Of a stretch of DNA of 56,304 nt, positions 26,258 through 34,573 are shown piece by piece; position 1 is the stretch's first letter, and the number at the start of each line of letters is the position of its first letter. The position numbers were made by a program, and so were the translations under genes. The notes under the pieces are model-generated. The model saw only the letters and a list, made by a program, of their open reading frames with translations, was not told where the DNA came from and ran no database searches. Location: the NCBI GenBank assembly GCA_944325115.1, contig CALUYX010000002.1, positions 1-56,304 of the forward strand. Direction: 5' to 3'. This DNA comes from Candidatus Gastranaerophilales bacterium. GTDB lineage: Bacteria; Cyanobacteriota; Vampirovibrionia; Gastranaerophilales; Gastranaerophilaceae.

Positions 26258-26281
26258 TAGTATATTTTTGTAAATATACTA
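26258..26281. repeat. Perfect inverted repeat over the tRNA-Thr promoter
   Basis: TAGTATATTT and its exact complement separated by four bases. The right arm contains TATACT (26275-26280), the likely -10 box of tRNA-Thr, four bases before the tRNA. There is no T tract in the + direction, so it looks more like an operator than a terminator. Confidence 0.45.
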
Positions 26282-26284
26282 TTT

Positions 26285-26357
26285 GCCGATGTGGCTCAGT
26301 TGGTAGAGCAGTCGATTCGTAATCGACAGGTCAGGGGTTCGAGTCCCCTCATCGGCA
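26285..26357 (+). tRNA. tRNA-Thr(CGT)
   Basis: Acceptor GCCGATG / CATCGGC with discriminator A, T arm GGTTCGAGTCC, anticodon stem GTCGA / TCGAC and loop TTCGTAA, anticodon CGT at 26318-26320 (reads ACG). No CCA is encoded, unlike tRNA-Arg at 23331, so a CCA-adding enzyme is needed. Confidence 0.96.
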
Positions 26358-26360
26358 AAG

Positions 26361-26897
26361 TTATTTATGTAAGGTGTTTTTAAGGGTAAAGATTAAATGT
26401 GGCATTTTCTTGCCGCTTACGATTTTTATAAAGCTTCCGGTTTCTTTCGCGCCAAGTCTTTTAGCTACCTTTATTGATGAAATATTATCAGGTTTTATCT
26501 CAAAAATTACCTCTTTAAGGTTTAGTCCTCTAAAGGCGTGTTGAACCATATATTTTGCAGCTTCTGTTGCATAACCTTTCTTTGTGTATTCTTCTTTTAA
26601 AATATATCCTATCTCGTAGTATATTTTGCCGTTTATCGTATCTTCATCAAGTGAAACTTGCCCTATGGGAGTTTTGTCGTCTTTTTTCTGTATGATAAAA
26701 ATTCCCTGACCGCATTTGTATGATTTTAAACATTTATCAACCCAGTTTTTTATGTCTTTACTTTTAAACTCATACTCCCAAACTTTTTGAACGGATTTGC
26801 TGTTTAACATTTGAGAAATAATATCAAAATCATCAGGGGATACTTTTCTGTATTCCAGCCTTTGAGATTCTCCGTGTATGTCATTTTGCCTTGGCAT
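26361..26897 (-). CDS. GNAT N-acetyltransferase (RimJ/RimL type)
   Basis: 178 residues. The family pattern is clear: an N-terminal RLEYRKVSPDDFDII start, PIGQVSLDE, YEIGYILKEEYTKKGYATEAAKYMVQHAF with the acetyl-CoA loop, and DNISSIKVAKRLGAKETGSF. Substrate unknown; relatives acetylate ribosomal protein N-termini or antibiotics. It overlaps the upstream membrane protein gene by 17 bases and ends three bases from tRNA-Thr. Confidence 0.88.
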   Translation of the reverse strand: MPRQNDIHGESQRLEYRKVSPDDFDIISQMLNSKSVQKVWEYEFKSKDIKNWVDKCLKSYKCGQGIFIIQKKDDKTPIGQVSLDEDTINGKIYYEIGYILKEEYTKKGYATEAAKYMVQHAFRGLNLKEVIFEIKPDNISSIKVAKRLGAKETGSFIKIVSGKKMPHLIFTLKNTLHK

Positions 26898-27501
26898 AAT
26901 ATTCTTCTTTTTGTTTTATGTGTTTTATGTTGCCCTCAAGTACGCTTTCGTATGCTCCGATTATAACCTTTTTTGCGGTATTGTAGTGAAAGGTATTTGT
27001 TCTAAACATAACAAGCGGCTTGCTTGCGGACTTGAAATCTATTATAAATTTTTTACCCAAGAATGTCCATTTTTCGCGGCAATTTTTTATGTTGCAGTAG
27101 TGATATTTTCTTTTGTTTTCTTTCTTAACAAGTGGCAAAAACCCGGGCTCGCAGATTATCCTTTTGTTTGAAATAAAAATTTTTGGTGATGCCAGAACAG
27201 TTAGCAAAAATGCTCCGGCGAGTACAAACAAAAGCTCAAGCATTACATAAAATGCGTCATTTAAAATAATATTTGAAAAAATTTTCTCAAAGCCATAACC
27301 GTATGTAAAAGCAAGCGCATAGTCAAAGAAAAAAATGGGGGTTATGTCGCAGATGAGGTATTCATCGTTGTCGAGGCGTTTTTGAATTTTTGAGATAGAG
27401 TCTTTTTTAAAAAATATTTTAATAAATATATAAAGAATCAGGCAAAAAATTGCATTATTGAGTGCGGGCAGTAAATCGGGTGTTTTTATAAGGTTTTCCA
27501 T
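26881..27501 (-). CDS. Membrane protein with possible PH-like domain
   Basis: 206 residues. One membrane helix near 12-30, a hydrophobic pair near 55-105, then a soluble C-terminal region (about 105-195) with the pattern of bacterial PH-like domains: I-F-I-S-N-K-R-I-I-C-E-P-G, then short strands and a final helix. The family is not certain. It forms a two-gene unit with the GNAT gene. Confidence 0.65.
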   Translation of the reverse strand: MENLIKTPDLLPALNNAIFCLILYIFIKIFFKKDSISKIQKRLDNDEYLICDITPIFFFDYALAFTYGYGFEKIFSNIILNDAFYVMLELLFVLAGAFLLTVLASPKIFISNKRIICEPGFLPLVKKENKRKYHYCNIKNCREKWTFLGKKFIIDFKSASKPLVMFRTNTFHYNTAKKVIIGAYESVLEGNIKHIKQKEEYYAKAK

Positions 27502-27602
27502 TCTACAACTTTCTTTTACATATAAATTATATTTATATATTGTACCAAAATGGGGTGAATATTTAAAAAGAAATCGGGCAAATAAATTAGAATTTTTGCA
27601 AT

Positions 27603-27627
27603 AAAAAAGGTGACAAATGTGCCACCT
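27603..27627 (-). terminator. Orphan minus-strand terminator
   Basis: Minus strand AGGTGGCA / TGTCACCT stem (one G-T pair) with a four-base loop and six T residues. No annotated gene upstream of it on this strand, so it implies a short transcript starting within 27630-27760. Confidence 0.65.
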
Positions 27628-27636
27628 GTGAATTAT

Positions 27637-27717
27637 CTAAATTTTGTAAATGCAAAATAATTTGCGCTTAGTGTTAGTTTTCATTTTGTAATCCATTCCT
27701 GTAATTGACTGTGTCAT
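27637..27717 (-). CDS. Possible small ORF, 26 residues, or untranslated small RNA
   Basis: ATG at 27717 opens a 26-codon frame (MTQSITGMDYKMKTNTKRKL and six more residues) that ends ten bases before the orphan terminator. A TATAAT lies at 27734-27739, but the -35 and the ribosome binding site are poor; GGA sits seven bases before an internal ATG. It could equally be a small RNA. Confidence 0.3.
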   Translation of the reverse strand: MTQSITGMDYKMKTNTKRKLFCIYKI

Positions 27718-27831
27718 GGCAATGTAGTTGTATATTATATTGGCATATTAAACAAAAGGTGTAAATATTACAATATTATTTACAACAAATCTTTACAAAA
27801 GTAAATAAACATACCAAATGTATTTACATTA

Positions 27832-27860
27832 TTGACCTGATATAAATTAAATATTTTAAT
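27832..27860 (+). promoter_or_regulatory. Promoter of the U32 peptidase gene, with upstream palindromes
   Basis: TTGACC, 17 bases, TTTAAT, then AAGG and the ATG at 27880. Just upstream lie ATGTA-TT-TACAT (27818-27829), TTTAC-AAAA-GTAAA (27792-27805) and TGTAAATA-N9-TATTTACA (27760-27784), probably binding sites for one regulator. Confidence 0.5.
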
Positions 27861-27879
27861 GGTGTATAAGGTAGTGTGA

Positions 27880-29694
27880 ATGGTTATAAAAATGCAAAAC
27901 AAGCCTCTGGAATTATTATCGCCCGCAAAAGATAAAGACTGTGCGATTTCGGCAATTAACTTTGGTGCGGATGCGATTTATATGGGTGCGCCAAGTTTCG
28001 GGGCAAGAAAAGCAGCCGCCAACAGCATTGATGACATTAAAGAAGTTGTTGAATATGCGCATAAATTTTTTGCAAGAGTTTATATTGCAATAAATACTAT
28101 TGTTGATGATGATGAAATACAAAAAGTTCAAAAACTTTTGTATGAGCTTTATGATGTTGGAGTTGACGGGATAATTGTTCAGGACTTTGGTGTTTTTGAA
28201 CTTGATTTGCCTCCTTTTTTGGTATCTGCAAGCACTCAGTGCGACATTAGAGATGTTGATAAGGTTAAATTTTTTGAAAATATCGGACTTAATAGGGTTA
28301 TTCTTGCAAGAGAGTTATCGCTTGAGAAGATAAAAGAGATTTGCAAAAAAACAAAAATAGAAGTTGAAACATTTATCCACGGTGCACTTTGTGTAAGTTA
28401 CAGCGGTCAGTGTTACTTAAGCTGCATGTATGGCGGGCGTTCCGCAAATCGAGGAGAGTGTGCTCAGCCTTGCAGAAAAAAATATTCTCTTGTAAATGAC
28501 AGTGGGAAAATTTACGCAAAAGATAAACATCTCTTGAGTTTAAAGGATTTTTGCGCTGCTGATTATATTGAAGATTTAATTAATGCAGGGGTTGTGTCTT
28601 TTAAAATAGAGGGGCGCCTAAAAGATAAAAATTATGTTAAAAACGTAACTGCTTATTATAATCTAAAACTAAAAGACAAAAAGAGAATCTCATCCGGTAA
28701 GGTTTTTTACGATTTTACACCCGATGTAAATAAAAGTTTCAATCGTTCATTTACTTCTTATTTTTTAAATGGTAAAAATAGCGATATTTTCTCGTTTGAT
28801 ACCCCATCTTGCTTAGGCGAGTGTTTGGGTAAAATTGATACGGTTTTTGATAAAGGTTTTAAAATTAAAACAAAATTAAAGATTAACCCTCAAGACGGTT
28901 TGTCTTGTTTTGAGGGGTCTAATCTCTCGGGTATGCTTGTAAATAAGGTTGAAATTACGCGTGGCGGGGTTATTATCTACCCTAACAGAATGCCAAAATT
29001 AAAAAAAGGACAACTTGTATACAGAAATTTTGATTCTGAATTTGATAAAAAATTATCCGACTCCAAGACAAAAAGAAGAATTTTGGCAGAGGTAAAAATT
29101 TATAATGATAAAATAGAGATTATTGATGAAGATGATATAAAAGCGTCTGTGGATATTCCTTTTTATGAGCAGGCAAAGGATGTTGAAGCAAATAAAAGAA
29201 CATATATAAAACAGCTCACAAAGTGCTCAGATAGTGATTTTTGTCTATCAGACGTTAAATTTGAGCGCAATTGCAATCCTCCATTTATGAAAATTTCGCA
29301 GATAAACTCGTTAAGAAGAGAGCTTCTGTGCGAGCTTATGAAAAACAGAATTAAAGATTATGAGGAAAAAAGGCTATCTCGTGGCGGGGTAAAAATTACT
29401 CCTTCTGTATATCCTGTGAAAAATAACGATTATAGGTTAAATATTCACAATAAATTAGCGCAAGAATTTTATAAAAAATGTTCGGTTGTGGCACAGGAAA
29501 AGTCGTATGAGTCGCAAAGAAAAACGGGTGTTGAGCTTATGCGATGCAAACATTGTTTAAGAAGAGCGTTTAACTTATGCCTTAAAAAAGGCGCAAACAG
29601 TAAGGAAAACCTGTTTCTTGTTGATGAAAAAGGTAAAAAGTTAAAACTTGAATTTGACTGTAAAAACTGCGAAATGGTTATAAAAGAAGGCTAA
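27880..29694 (+). CDS. Peptidase U32 family protein (RlhA-like)
   Basis: 604 residues. The U32 signature is intact: EVETFIHGALCVSYSGQCYLS, followed by the paired cysteines of GECAQPCRKKY, and the start LELLSPAKDKDCAISAINFGADAIYMG. FKIEGRLKD in the middle is also typical. Two-domain U32 proteins of this length in E. coli (RlhA) hydroxylate 23S rRNA C2501 using prephenate and an Fe-S cluster; shorter ones (TrhP/TrhO-type) act on tRNA. RNA modification is therefore more likely than proteolysis. Four cysteines near the C-terminus (CKHC, CKNC) may bind metal. AAGG precedes the ATG. Confidence 0.87.
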   Translation: MVIKMQNKPLELLSPAKDKDCAISAINFGADAIYMGAPSFGARKAAANSIDDIKEVVEYAHKFFARVYIAINTIVDDDEIQKVQKLLYELYDVGVDGIIVQDFGVFELDLPPFLVSASTQCDIRDVDKVKFFENIGLNRVILARELSLEKIKEICKKTKIEVETFIHGALCVSYSGQCYLSCMYGGRSANRGECAQPCRKKYSLVNDSGKIYAKDKHLLSLKDFCAADYIEDLINAGVVSFKIEGRLKDKNYVKNVTAYYNLKLKDKKRISSGKVFYDFTPDVNKSFNRSFTSYFLNGKNSDIFSFDTPSCLGECLGKIDTVFDKGFKIKTKLKINPQDGLSCFEGSNLSGMLVNKVEITRGGVIIYPNRMPKLKKGQLVYRNFDSEFDKKLSDSKTKRRILAEVKIYNDKIEIIDEDDIKASVDIPFYEQAKDVEANKRTYIKQLTKCSDSDFCLSDVKFERNCNPPFMKISQINSLRRELLCELMKNRIKDYEEKRLSRGGVKITPSVYPVKNNDYRLNIHNKLAQEFYKKCSVVAQEKSYESQRKTGVELMRCKHCLRRAFNLCLKKGANSKENLFLVDEKGKKLKLEFDCKNCEMVIKEG

Positions 29695-31373
29695 CCTCTT
29701 TGTTTTAGCAGCTGCTCCAGACGAATAATCTGAGAAGAGTAGAAGTCTGCTTTTTCTTTGTCGTTTAGTTTTAGTGCAATTGTTTTGGCTTGTCTTTTGT
29801 AATTAATCTCCTCAGGCGCGATTTCAATTGCTTCTTTTATGTAAAGCATGGCATTTTCGTAATCCCCCATTGTTTCATACGCTCTTGCTGCTTGAGCATA
29901 GTATTTTGCAGGCATGGGGTTGAGCGTGAGTGCTATTTTGAAATTCTCCAGTGCTGCCTGAGCCTGACAAGTGTCATTTTGCACAAGACCAAGGAAATAG
30001 AACCCTTCGGCGTTATTAAGGTCAAGCTGATTTAATATTTTAAGATTTTCAATTGCCGCATCGTAGTTTTTTAACCTGTAATATATCCTTGCAAGCGAGT
30101 TGTACGTACTTGGACATTTTGGAGCTTCCTGCTCAAGTCTTTTTGCCATTTCAAGTGCTTTATCGTACTGTTTATCGTCAATTAAAATATCCACAAGTTC
30201 TAAAGAATAAAAAAGCGAGCCCGGAAAATGTTCAAGAGCATTTTCGTACAGCGCAATTGCATCTTTATAGAGTTTAAGCTGCTTGTAAATTTTGCCTAAT
30301 GATTCTATTAATATAGGATTTTTTGAATCATCAGGGTTATTGTAATAGTATTTTTCAAGAACTTCCTTTGCGCTTGTATAATTTTGAGGATTAAGACTCA
30401 GAGTATTCTTTAGTATTTGCGCATTTGGGTACATTTTTGAGTCTTTATCTATTAAATCAAGATACAAAAGCGCACCTTTTACATCATCTTGTTTAGATAA
30501 AATCCAAGCAAGTAAAAAATGGTGCTCGTCAAGCTTTGGAGAGTTATCATTTTTGAGCTTTAGTATTCCTATTGAACTCTTAATTGCAATTTGTGCTTCT
30601 TCAAGCCAATTTATGTCTATGTACGCTTTCGCAAGTTCAAAACAACATCTGTCGTTGGTTTTATCTAATTTAATACAATCCAAATAATCATCAATTGCTC
30701 CAAAATAGTCGCCCTCGATGTGCCTTATCAGACCTAAGTAAAAATAAGCAAGCGGATTTTTTTCAAGCTCAGTAACATGCTCAAACAAAGGTTTTGCAAG
30801 TTCATATTTTTCATCCGCATAATATTCCAAACCTAGGTCAAAATACGCCTCTGTCAGAGTGTTGTCGGCTTGGACGGCTTTTTTGAGAAATTCTATTTTA
30901 GGGTAAAAATCTGTTTTAGACATAATGTATAGAATTTTTGAGTTGTTTTTTAATTCTTCATCCAGTGACTCATATAATTCTTTCATTTTGTCAAAGTATT
31001 CAAGTTTGAAAAGAATTTCCAAATGATTTAGAAAATACTGTACATCAGATGTAGAGTCGATTAATTTTTTTGAAACTTCAAGAGCTTTGTTGTATTGACC
31101 TGATTCGCAGTATATTTTTAATATTTCATTAAGCGAGTGGGTGTGATTTTTGTCAATATCAAGAACTTTTTCGTACTCCTCAAGTGCTCTTTCGGGGTTT
31201 TTTAAAAGCACATATAAATCACCTATTTGAGAAATTATCTCAACATTATTTCTGCCTTCTTCAAGACCAAGTGCCTTGTAGAGCATTTCAATTGCTTCTT
31301 TATAGAGTTTTGAGTTTTTTAATTCAAAGGACTTTTTAATATAATCGATTGAAGTTTCTTCTTGTGAATCCAT
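29691..31373 (-). CDS. Tetratricopeptide repeat protein
   Basis: 560 residues made almost wholly of about 14 TPR units, with the consensus A-x-x-x-(Y/F)-x-x-A and repeated LGL/GDY segments; no signal peptide or catalytic domain. Such proteins are protein-protein scaffolds and the partner is unknown. The promoter TTGCAA-N17-TATAAT places the start site at the ATG, so the mRNA should be leaderless. It converges with the U32 gene with a four-base overlap. Confidence 0.85.
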   Translation of the reverse strand: MDSQEETSIDYIKKSFELKNSKLYKEAIEMLYKALGLEEGRNNVEIISQIGDLYVLLKNPERALEEYEKVLDIDKNHTHSLNEILKIYCESGQYNKALEVSKKLIDSTSDVQYFLNHLEILFKLEYFDKMKELYESLDEELKNNSKILYIMSKTDFYPKIEFLKKAVQADNTLTEAYFDLGLEYYADEKYELAKPLFEHVTELEKNPLAYFYLGLIRHIEGDYFGAIDDYLDCIKLDKTNDRCCFELAKAYIDINWLEEAQIAIKSSIGILKLKNDNSPKLDEHHFLLAWILSKQDDVKGALLYLDLIDKDSKMYPNAQILKNTLSLNPQNYTSAKEVLEKYYYNNPDDSKNPILIESLGKIYKQLKLYKDAIALYENALEHFPGSLFYSLELVDILIDDKQYDKALEMAKRLEQEAPKCPSTYNSLARIYYRLKNYDAAIENLKILNQLDLNNAEGFYFLGLVQNDTCQAQAALENFKIALTLNPMPAKYYAQAARAYETMGDYENAMLYIKEAIEIAPEEINYKRQAKTIALKLNDKEKADFYSSQIIRLEQLLKQRG

Positions 31374-31379
31374 AAGTAT

Positions 31380-31431
31380 ATTATATTTTTTTATTTAATG
31401 ATTTGCAACTAATTTAGTTTGCAACTAAAAT
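31380..31431. promoter_or_regulatory. Divergent leaderless promoters sharing one palindromic -35 box
   Basis: TTGCAA at 31403-31408 reads the same on both strands. To the left a 17-base spacer leads to TATAAT (31380-31385, minus strand) and the TPR ATG at 31373. To the right a 17-base spacer leads to TAAAAT (31426-31431) and the glycosyltransferase ATG at 31438. An 11-base direct repeat TTTGCAACTAA occurs at 31402 and 31418. Confidence 0.65.
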
Positions 31432-31437
31432 ATATGT

Positions 31438-32226
31438 ATGATAAACGGTAAAAAAGTTGTAGTAATAATGCCGGCATATAATGCCGAGAAAACTTTGGAG
31501 AAGACTTTTTCTGAGATATACAGGGATATTGTCGACTCTGTTATATTGGTTGATGACAGCTCTGTGGACAACACAAAAGAGGTCGCAAAAAAACTCGGTA
31601 TAACAACAATTGTTCACAAAAACAATCTGGGTTACGGTGCAAATCAAAAGTCTTGTTACATTGCAGCATTAAGAGAAAATGCCGATATTGTTGTTATGTT
31701 GCACCCTGATTATCAATATACTCCAAAGTTAATCCCCGCTATGGCTTCTATGATTGCCTTTGGAGAATATGATGCAATTGTTGCCTCAAGAATGCTTACA
31801 GGCTCTGCCAGAAAGGGCGGAATGCCTCTTTATAAGTATATTGCAAACAAATTTTTAACTTCTTTTCAAAATTTTCTTTTGGGTAAAAAACTTTCGGAGT
31901 ATCATAGCGGTTTTAGAGCGTTTAGTGCTGATGTTCTAAGAGCTTTGCCACTTGGCGAATGTGATAATGACTTTATTTTTGATAATCAAATGTTGGCGCT
32001 TACTTTTTATTACGGATTTAAAATAGGGGAAATATCTTGCCCTACAAAATATTTCCCCGACGCAAGCTCAATTAACTTTAAGCGTTCCGTAAAATACGGA
32101 CTTGGCGTGCTTAAAGTAAGTATTGATTACTTCTTTGCAAATATAGGCGTTTACAAAACAAAAATATTTAAAAAAGAAGCAAAAAAACTGAATCTTGATG
32201 AAAAACTTGAGTATTACCACACCTAA
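31438..32226 (+). CDS. Family 2 glycosyltransferase (polyprenyl-phosphate mannose synthase-like)
   Basis: 262 residues with a complete GT-A domain: VVVIMPAYNAEKTLEKTF start, ILVDDSSVDNT, HKNNLGYGANQKSC, VVMLHPDYQYTP (the D-x-D position, here HPDYQ), ASRMLTGSARKGGMPLYK, and SEYHSGFRAFS. It resembles DPM1-type and family enzymes that glycosylate a polyprenyl phosphate, but no C-terminal membrane helices are present. There is no ribosome binding site: TAAAAT ends six bases before the ATG. It converges with the GGDEF/HD-GYP gene (four-base overlap). Confidence 0.9.
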   Translation: MINGKKVVVIMPAYNAEKTLEKTFSEIYRDIVDSVILVDDSSVDNTKEVAKKLGITTIVHKNNLGYGANQKSCYIAALRENADIVVMLHPDYQYTPKLIPAMASMIAFGEYDAIVASRMLTGSARKGGMPLYKYIANKFLTSFQNFLLGKKLSEYHSGFRAFSADVLRALPLGECDNDFIFDNQMLALTFYYGFKIGEISCPTKYFPDASSINFKRSVKYGLGVLKVSIDYFFANIGVYKTKIFKKEAKKLNLDEKLEYYHT

Positions 32227-34076
32227 ACAGTTGTAGATAAGCTTGGGGCAATTACGATGAATTGTCTTACAAGTTCTTTATCCCACTGAACGCCTGCACC
32301 GAGTTTAAGTATTTCGCAAGCCTTTTCAACACTTAAGCCTTTTCTGTAGGGTCTGTCTGAAACAAGAGCGTGATAAGCGTCTGCAATAGATACAATTCTT
32401 GCATTAAGAGGAATTTCTTCACCCTTTAGTCCGCAAGGATAACCTGTTCCGTCCCAGTGTTCGTGGTGATATTTAACCATAGGGATTAAATCGCGAAGCG
32501 ATTCGTTTGGAGCAAGAACTTTTTCTGCACCAATTACGGGGTGCTGTTTCATAATTTCCCATTCTTCATCATCGAGCATAGCAGGTTTTCTCAGGACATT
32601 TTCAGGAATACCTATTTTTCCTATATCATGAAGCAATGCCCCAAGTTTAATGCGCTCAACTTCAGCTTCAGGAAGATTAATTGCACGAGCAAGAGCTTCA
32701 CTGTATCTGGAAACAAGGCTCGAGTGACCTTTTGTGTACGGGTCTTTAGCATCGATTGTTCCTGCAAGAGAGGTTACAACCTCAAGCATGTGTTTGCTTG
32801 ATAAAATCTGTTCGTTGTGGAATTTGTGAATAAGTTCTTCTTCAAAATCTACGCCAATTTGTGCGTGTTTTTTGGTTAATACTTCCGCAAAGCACTTAAG
32901 AGCCTCGTCATCCCAGAAGTTATAGTCTTCGGATGTTACAATAACGCAATCGCCGCTTTCATAACATTTGCTTTTTGATATATACATCGCTTGTTCTGCA
33001 AGCAAGACAAGCTTTTCGTGGTTTTTTGATGTTTGCGGATATGTTGCAATACCGCAGCTTAGTTTAACGGGTCCTACGTCATCTATAAGTACACAAGAAA
33101 GTGCGTATGATAAATATTCTGCAATATACTTTGCCTCATCGGTAGATGTGTTAGGCATTATGACGCTTATTTCATCGCCGCCGTAACGTCCTGCAAAATC
33201 TGTATTTCTGATGTTTTGTTTTATTTTCTTGGCAACTGTTTTGATTATTTCATCGCCTTTGGCGTGACCAAATTCTCTGTTAATTTGAGAAATGTTTAAT
33301 ACGTCAAAAATGCATACAGAAAGCGACGAGTTTGACTTGTTGCAACCTTCAATTTGTCTTATAAGCTCTTCTTGGAAACATTTATGGTTTGCAAGTCCTG
33401 TTAATGAGTCAATGTCAGTATTCTTGTCGACAAGTTCCGCAAGATTTCTGTTGTGTGTAAATATTGCCATGTAATTTGATAAAAATTGGTAAAGTTCAAT
33501 GCAGCTGTTTGCATTGTTATCACCTACAATGAATACACCAAGGCATTCGCCAAAAGATACCAACGGTAATATGGTGCATGGTGAACTGTTTAAATAGTTT
33601 GTCCTCAGAAACTTGTTATCCTGACATACTTGGACTGTTTTTGTTAAATAACATTTGATTAGAGGGTTTGTGTCGTCATTTAACATAATTTTTGTATTGT
33701 AAATAGAACCTATTTTGTCTATCAACTTGACATTAATGCAGTTTGACTGTGCATTTAGCAGACCTATTGCACTAAAGTTTGTTTGCATGTTAGTTGATAA
33801 AACATTGTGAAGCATATAAAAAAGTTGACCTAAATCAGACTTTTGCATAAGTACTTCGTTTATAATTTTGAGTGTTTGTTTATAGTTTATGCTTAGATTT
33901 TTTGCGTTTAAATTTGATGAATAACCGCCATAGAGCCTGTTTGCACTTGTTCTGTTGTTTTGAGGAATTGTTTTTTGTGCTGCTATAGGGTTTGAAAAAA
34001 GTACACTCAGTTTTGAATCTTCTGATTTTATTTCCGCTTCTTCCGCTGAACTGTGGGGATTCTTGTAAAAATTCAC
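32223..34076 (-). CDS. GAF-GGDEF-HD-GYP cyclic-di-GMP signalling protein
   Basis: 617 residues from a GTG with GGAAGG upstream. Order: disordered N-terminus, GAF-like domain (about 65-215), GGDEF domain (about 225-380) with DIDSLTGLANHKCF and active site GRYGGDEISVIMPN, then HD-GYP domain (about 430-605) with KGHSSLVSRYS, HDIGKIGIP and HHEHWDGTGYP. The synthase motif is GGDEI, within the tolerated range, and the HD-GYP metal residues are intact, so both synthesis and breakdown of c-di-GMP are possible. No membrane segment; the GAF part probably senses a cytoplasmic ligand. Confidence 0.93.
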   Translation of the reverse strand: MNFYKNPHSSAEEAEIKSEDSKLSVLFSNPIAAQKTIPQNNRTSANRLYGGYSSNLNAKNLSINYKQTLKIINEVLMQKSDLGQLFYMLHNVLSTNMQTNFSAIGLLNAQSNCINVKLIDKIGSIYNTKIMLNDDTNPLIKCYLTKTVQVCQDNKFLRTNYLNSSPCTILPLVSFGECLGVFIVGDNNANSCIELYQFLSNYMAIFTHNRNLAELVDKNTDIDSLTGLANHKCFQEELIRQIEGCNKSNSSLSVCIFDVLNISQINREFGHAKGDEIIKTVAKKIKQNIRNTDFAGRYGGDEISVIMPNTSTDEAKYIAEYLSYALSCVLIDDVGPVKLSCGIATYPQTSKNHEKLVLLAEQAMYISKSKCYESGDCVIVTSEDYNFWDDEALKCFAEVLTKKHAQIGVDFEEELIHKFHNEQILSSKHMLEVVTSLAGTIDAKDPYTKGHSSLVSRYSEALARAINLPEAEVERIKLGALLHDIGKIGIPENVLRKPAMLDDEEWEIMKQHPVIGAEKVLAPNESLRDLIPMVKYHHEHWDGTGYPCGLKGEEIPLNARIVSIADAYHALVSDRPYRKGLSVEKACEILKLGAGVQWDKELVRQFIVIAPSLSTTV

Positions 34077-34192
34077 GTCAACCTTCCAAAATAAATCTTC
34101 ACTTTCATTCTATAAATCACGCGCAGATTTATAATTGCTCTTTTGTAACGAATTATAACATAATGTTTCAAAAATATGAAGTGTATTTGTTA

Positions 34193-34510
34193 CTATTGTA
34201 AAGTTTTTGGTATAAAAAGTAACATTTTGAGAGATGATTTTTCTCCGCTCAAAATTTTAATATTATTTTTAGGCAGATTTAAAATTTCGCTGAAAAAATT
34301 TATTATCTCTTTGTTTGCCTTGCCCTCAAGTGCGGGCTTGTTTATTTTTATCTTTATATAGCTTTCGCTAAATTCAATCGAATTTTTTTTGGAATTTGCT
34401 ACAACTTTTATCTGAAAGCGCTCACCGTTTTTGCTTTTATTTATTTGATTGAGCATTTCTTCTAAACTTTTGGGCACTTTATTTTCATTATTATTTACAT
34501 CATATGACAT
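34193..34510 (-). CDS. DUF167 (YggU) family protein
   Basis: 105 residues from the ATG at 34510; the open frame extends upstream into the divergent rel gene but that part is unlikely to be translated. The family core is clear: FQIKVVANSKKNSIEF, INKPALEGKANKEIINFFSEIL and ILSGEKSSLKMLLF (the conserved G-K-A-N and S-G-x-x-S-x-x-K). Function unknown. It has an extra 30-residue N-terminal segment rich in Asn and Lys. Confidence 0.8.
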   Translation of the reverse strand: MSYDVNNNENKVPKSLEEMLNQINKSKNGERFQIKVVANSKKNSIEFSESYIKIKINKPALEGKANKEIINFFSEILNLPKNNIKILSGEKSSLKMLLFIPKTLQ

Positions 34511-34531
34511 ATGGCAAAAAATCTCGCAAGG

Positions 34532-34561
34532 TTGTAGAATCAGTATACATGTAATTATAAT
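34532..34561 (+). promoter_or_regulatory. Promoter of the rel gene
   Basis: TTGTAG, 18 bases, TATAAT. The predicted start near 34568 leaves only about six bases before the ATG at 34574, and no ribosome binding site is seen. Confidence 0.5.
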
Positions 34562-34573
34562 AGAAAATTTTCT

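Larger units (their letters stand above)
27502..27879. other. 378-base intergenic region with operator-like palindromes and an orphan minus-strand terminator
   Basis: Between divergently transcribed genes at 27501 (-) and 27880 (+). It contains a minus-strand terminator (27603-27627) with a short ORF upstream of it (27637-27717), three inverted repeats made of TGTA/TACA half-sites (27760-27784, 27792-27805, 27818-27829) and a promoter for the U32 gene. Confidence 0.6.
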
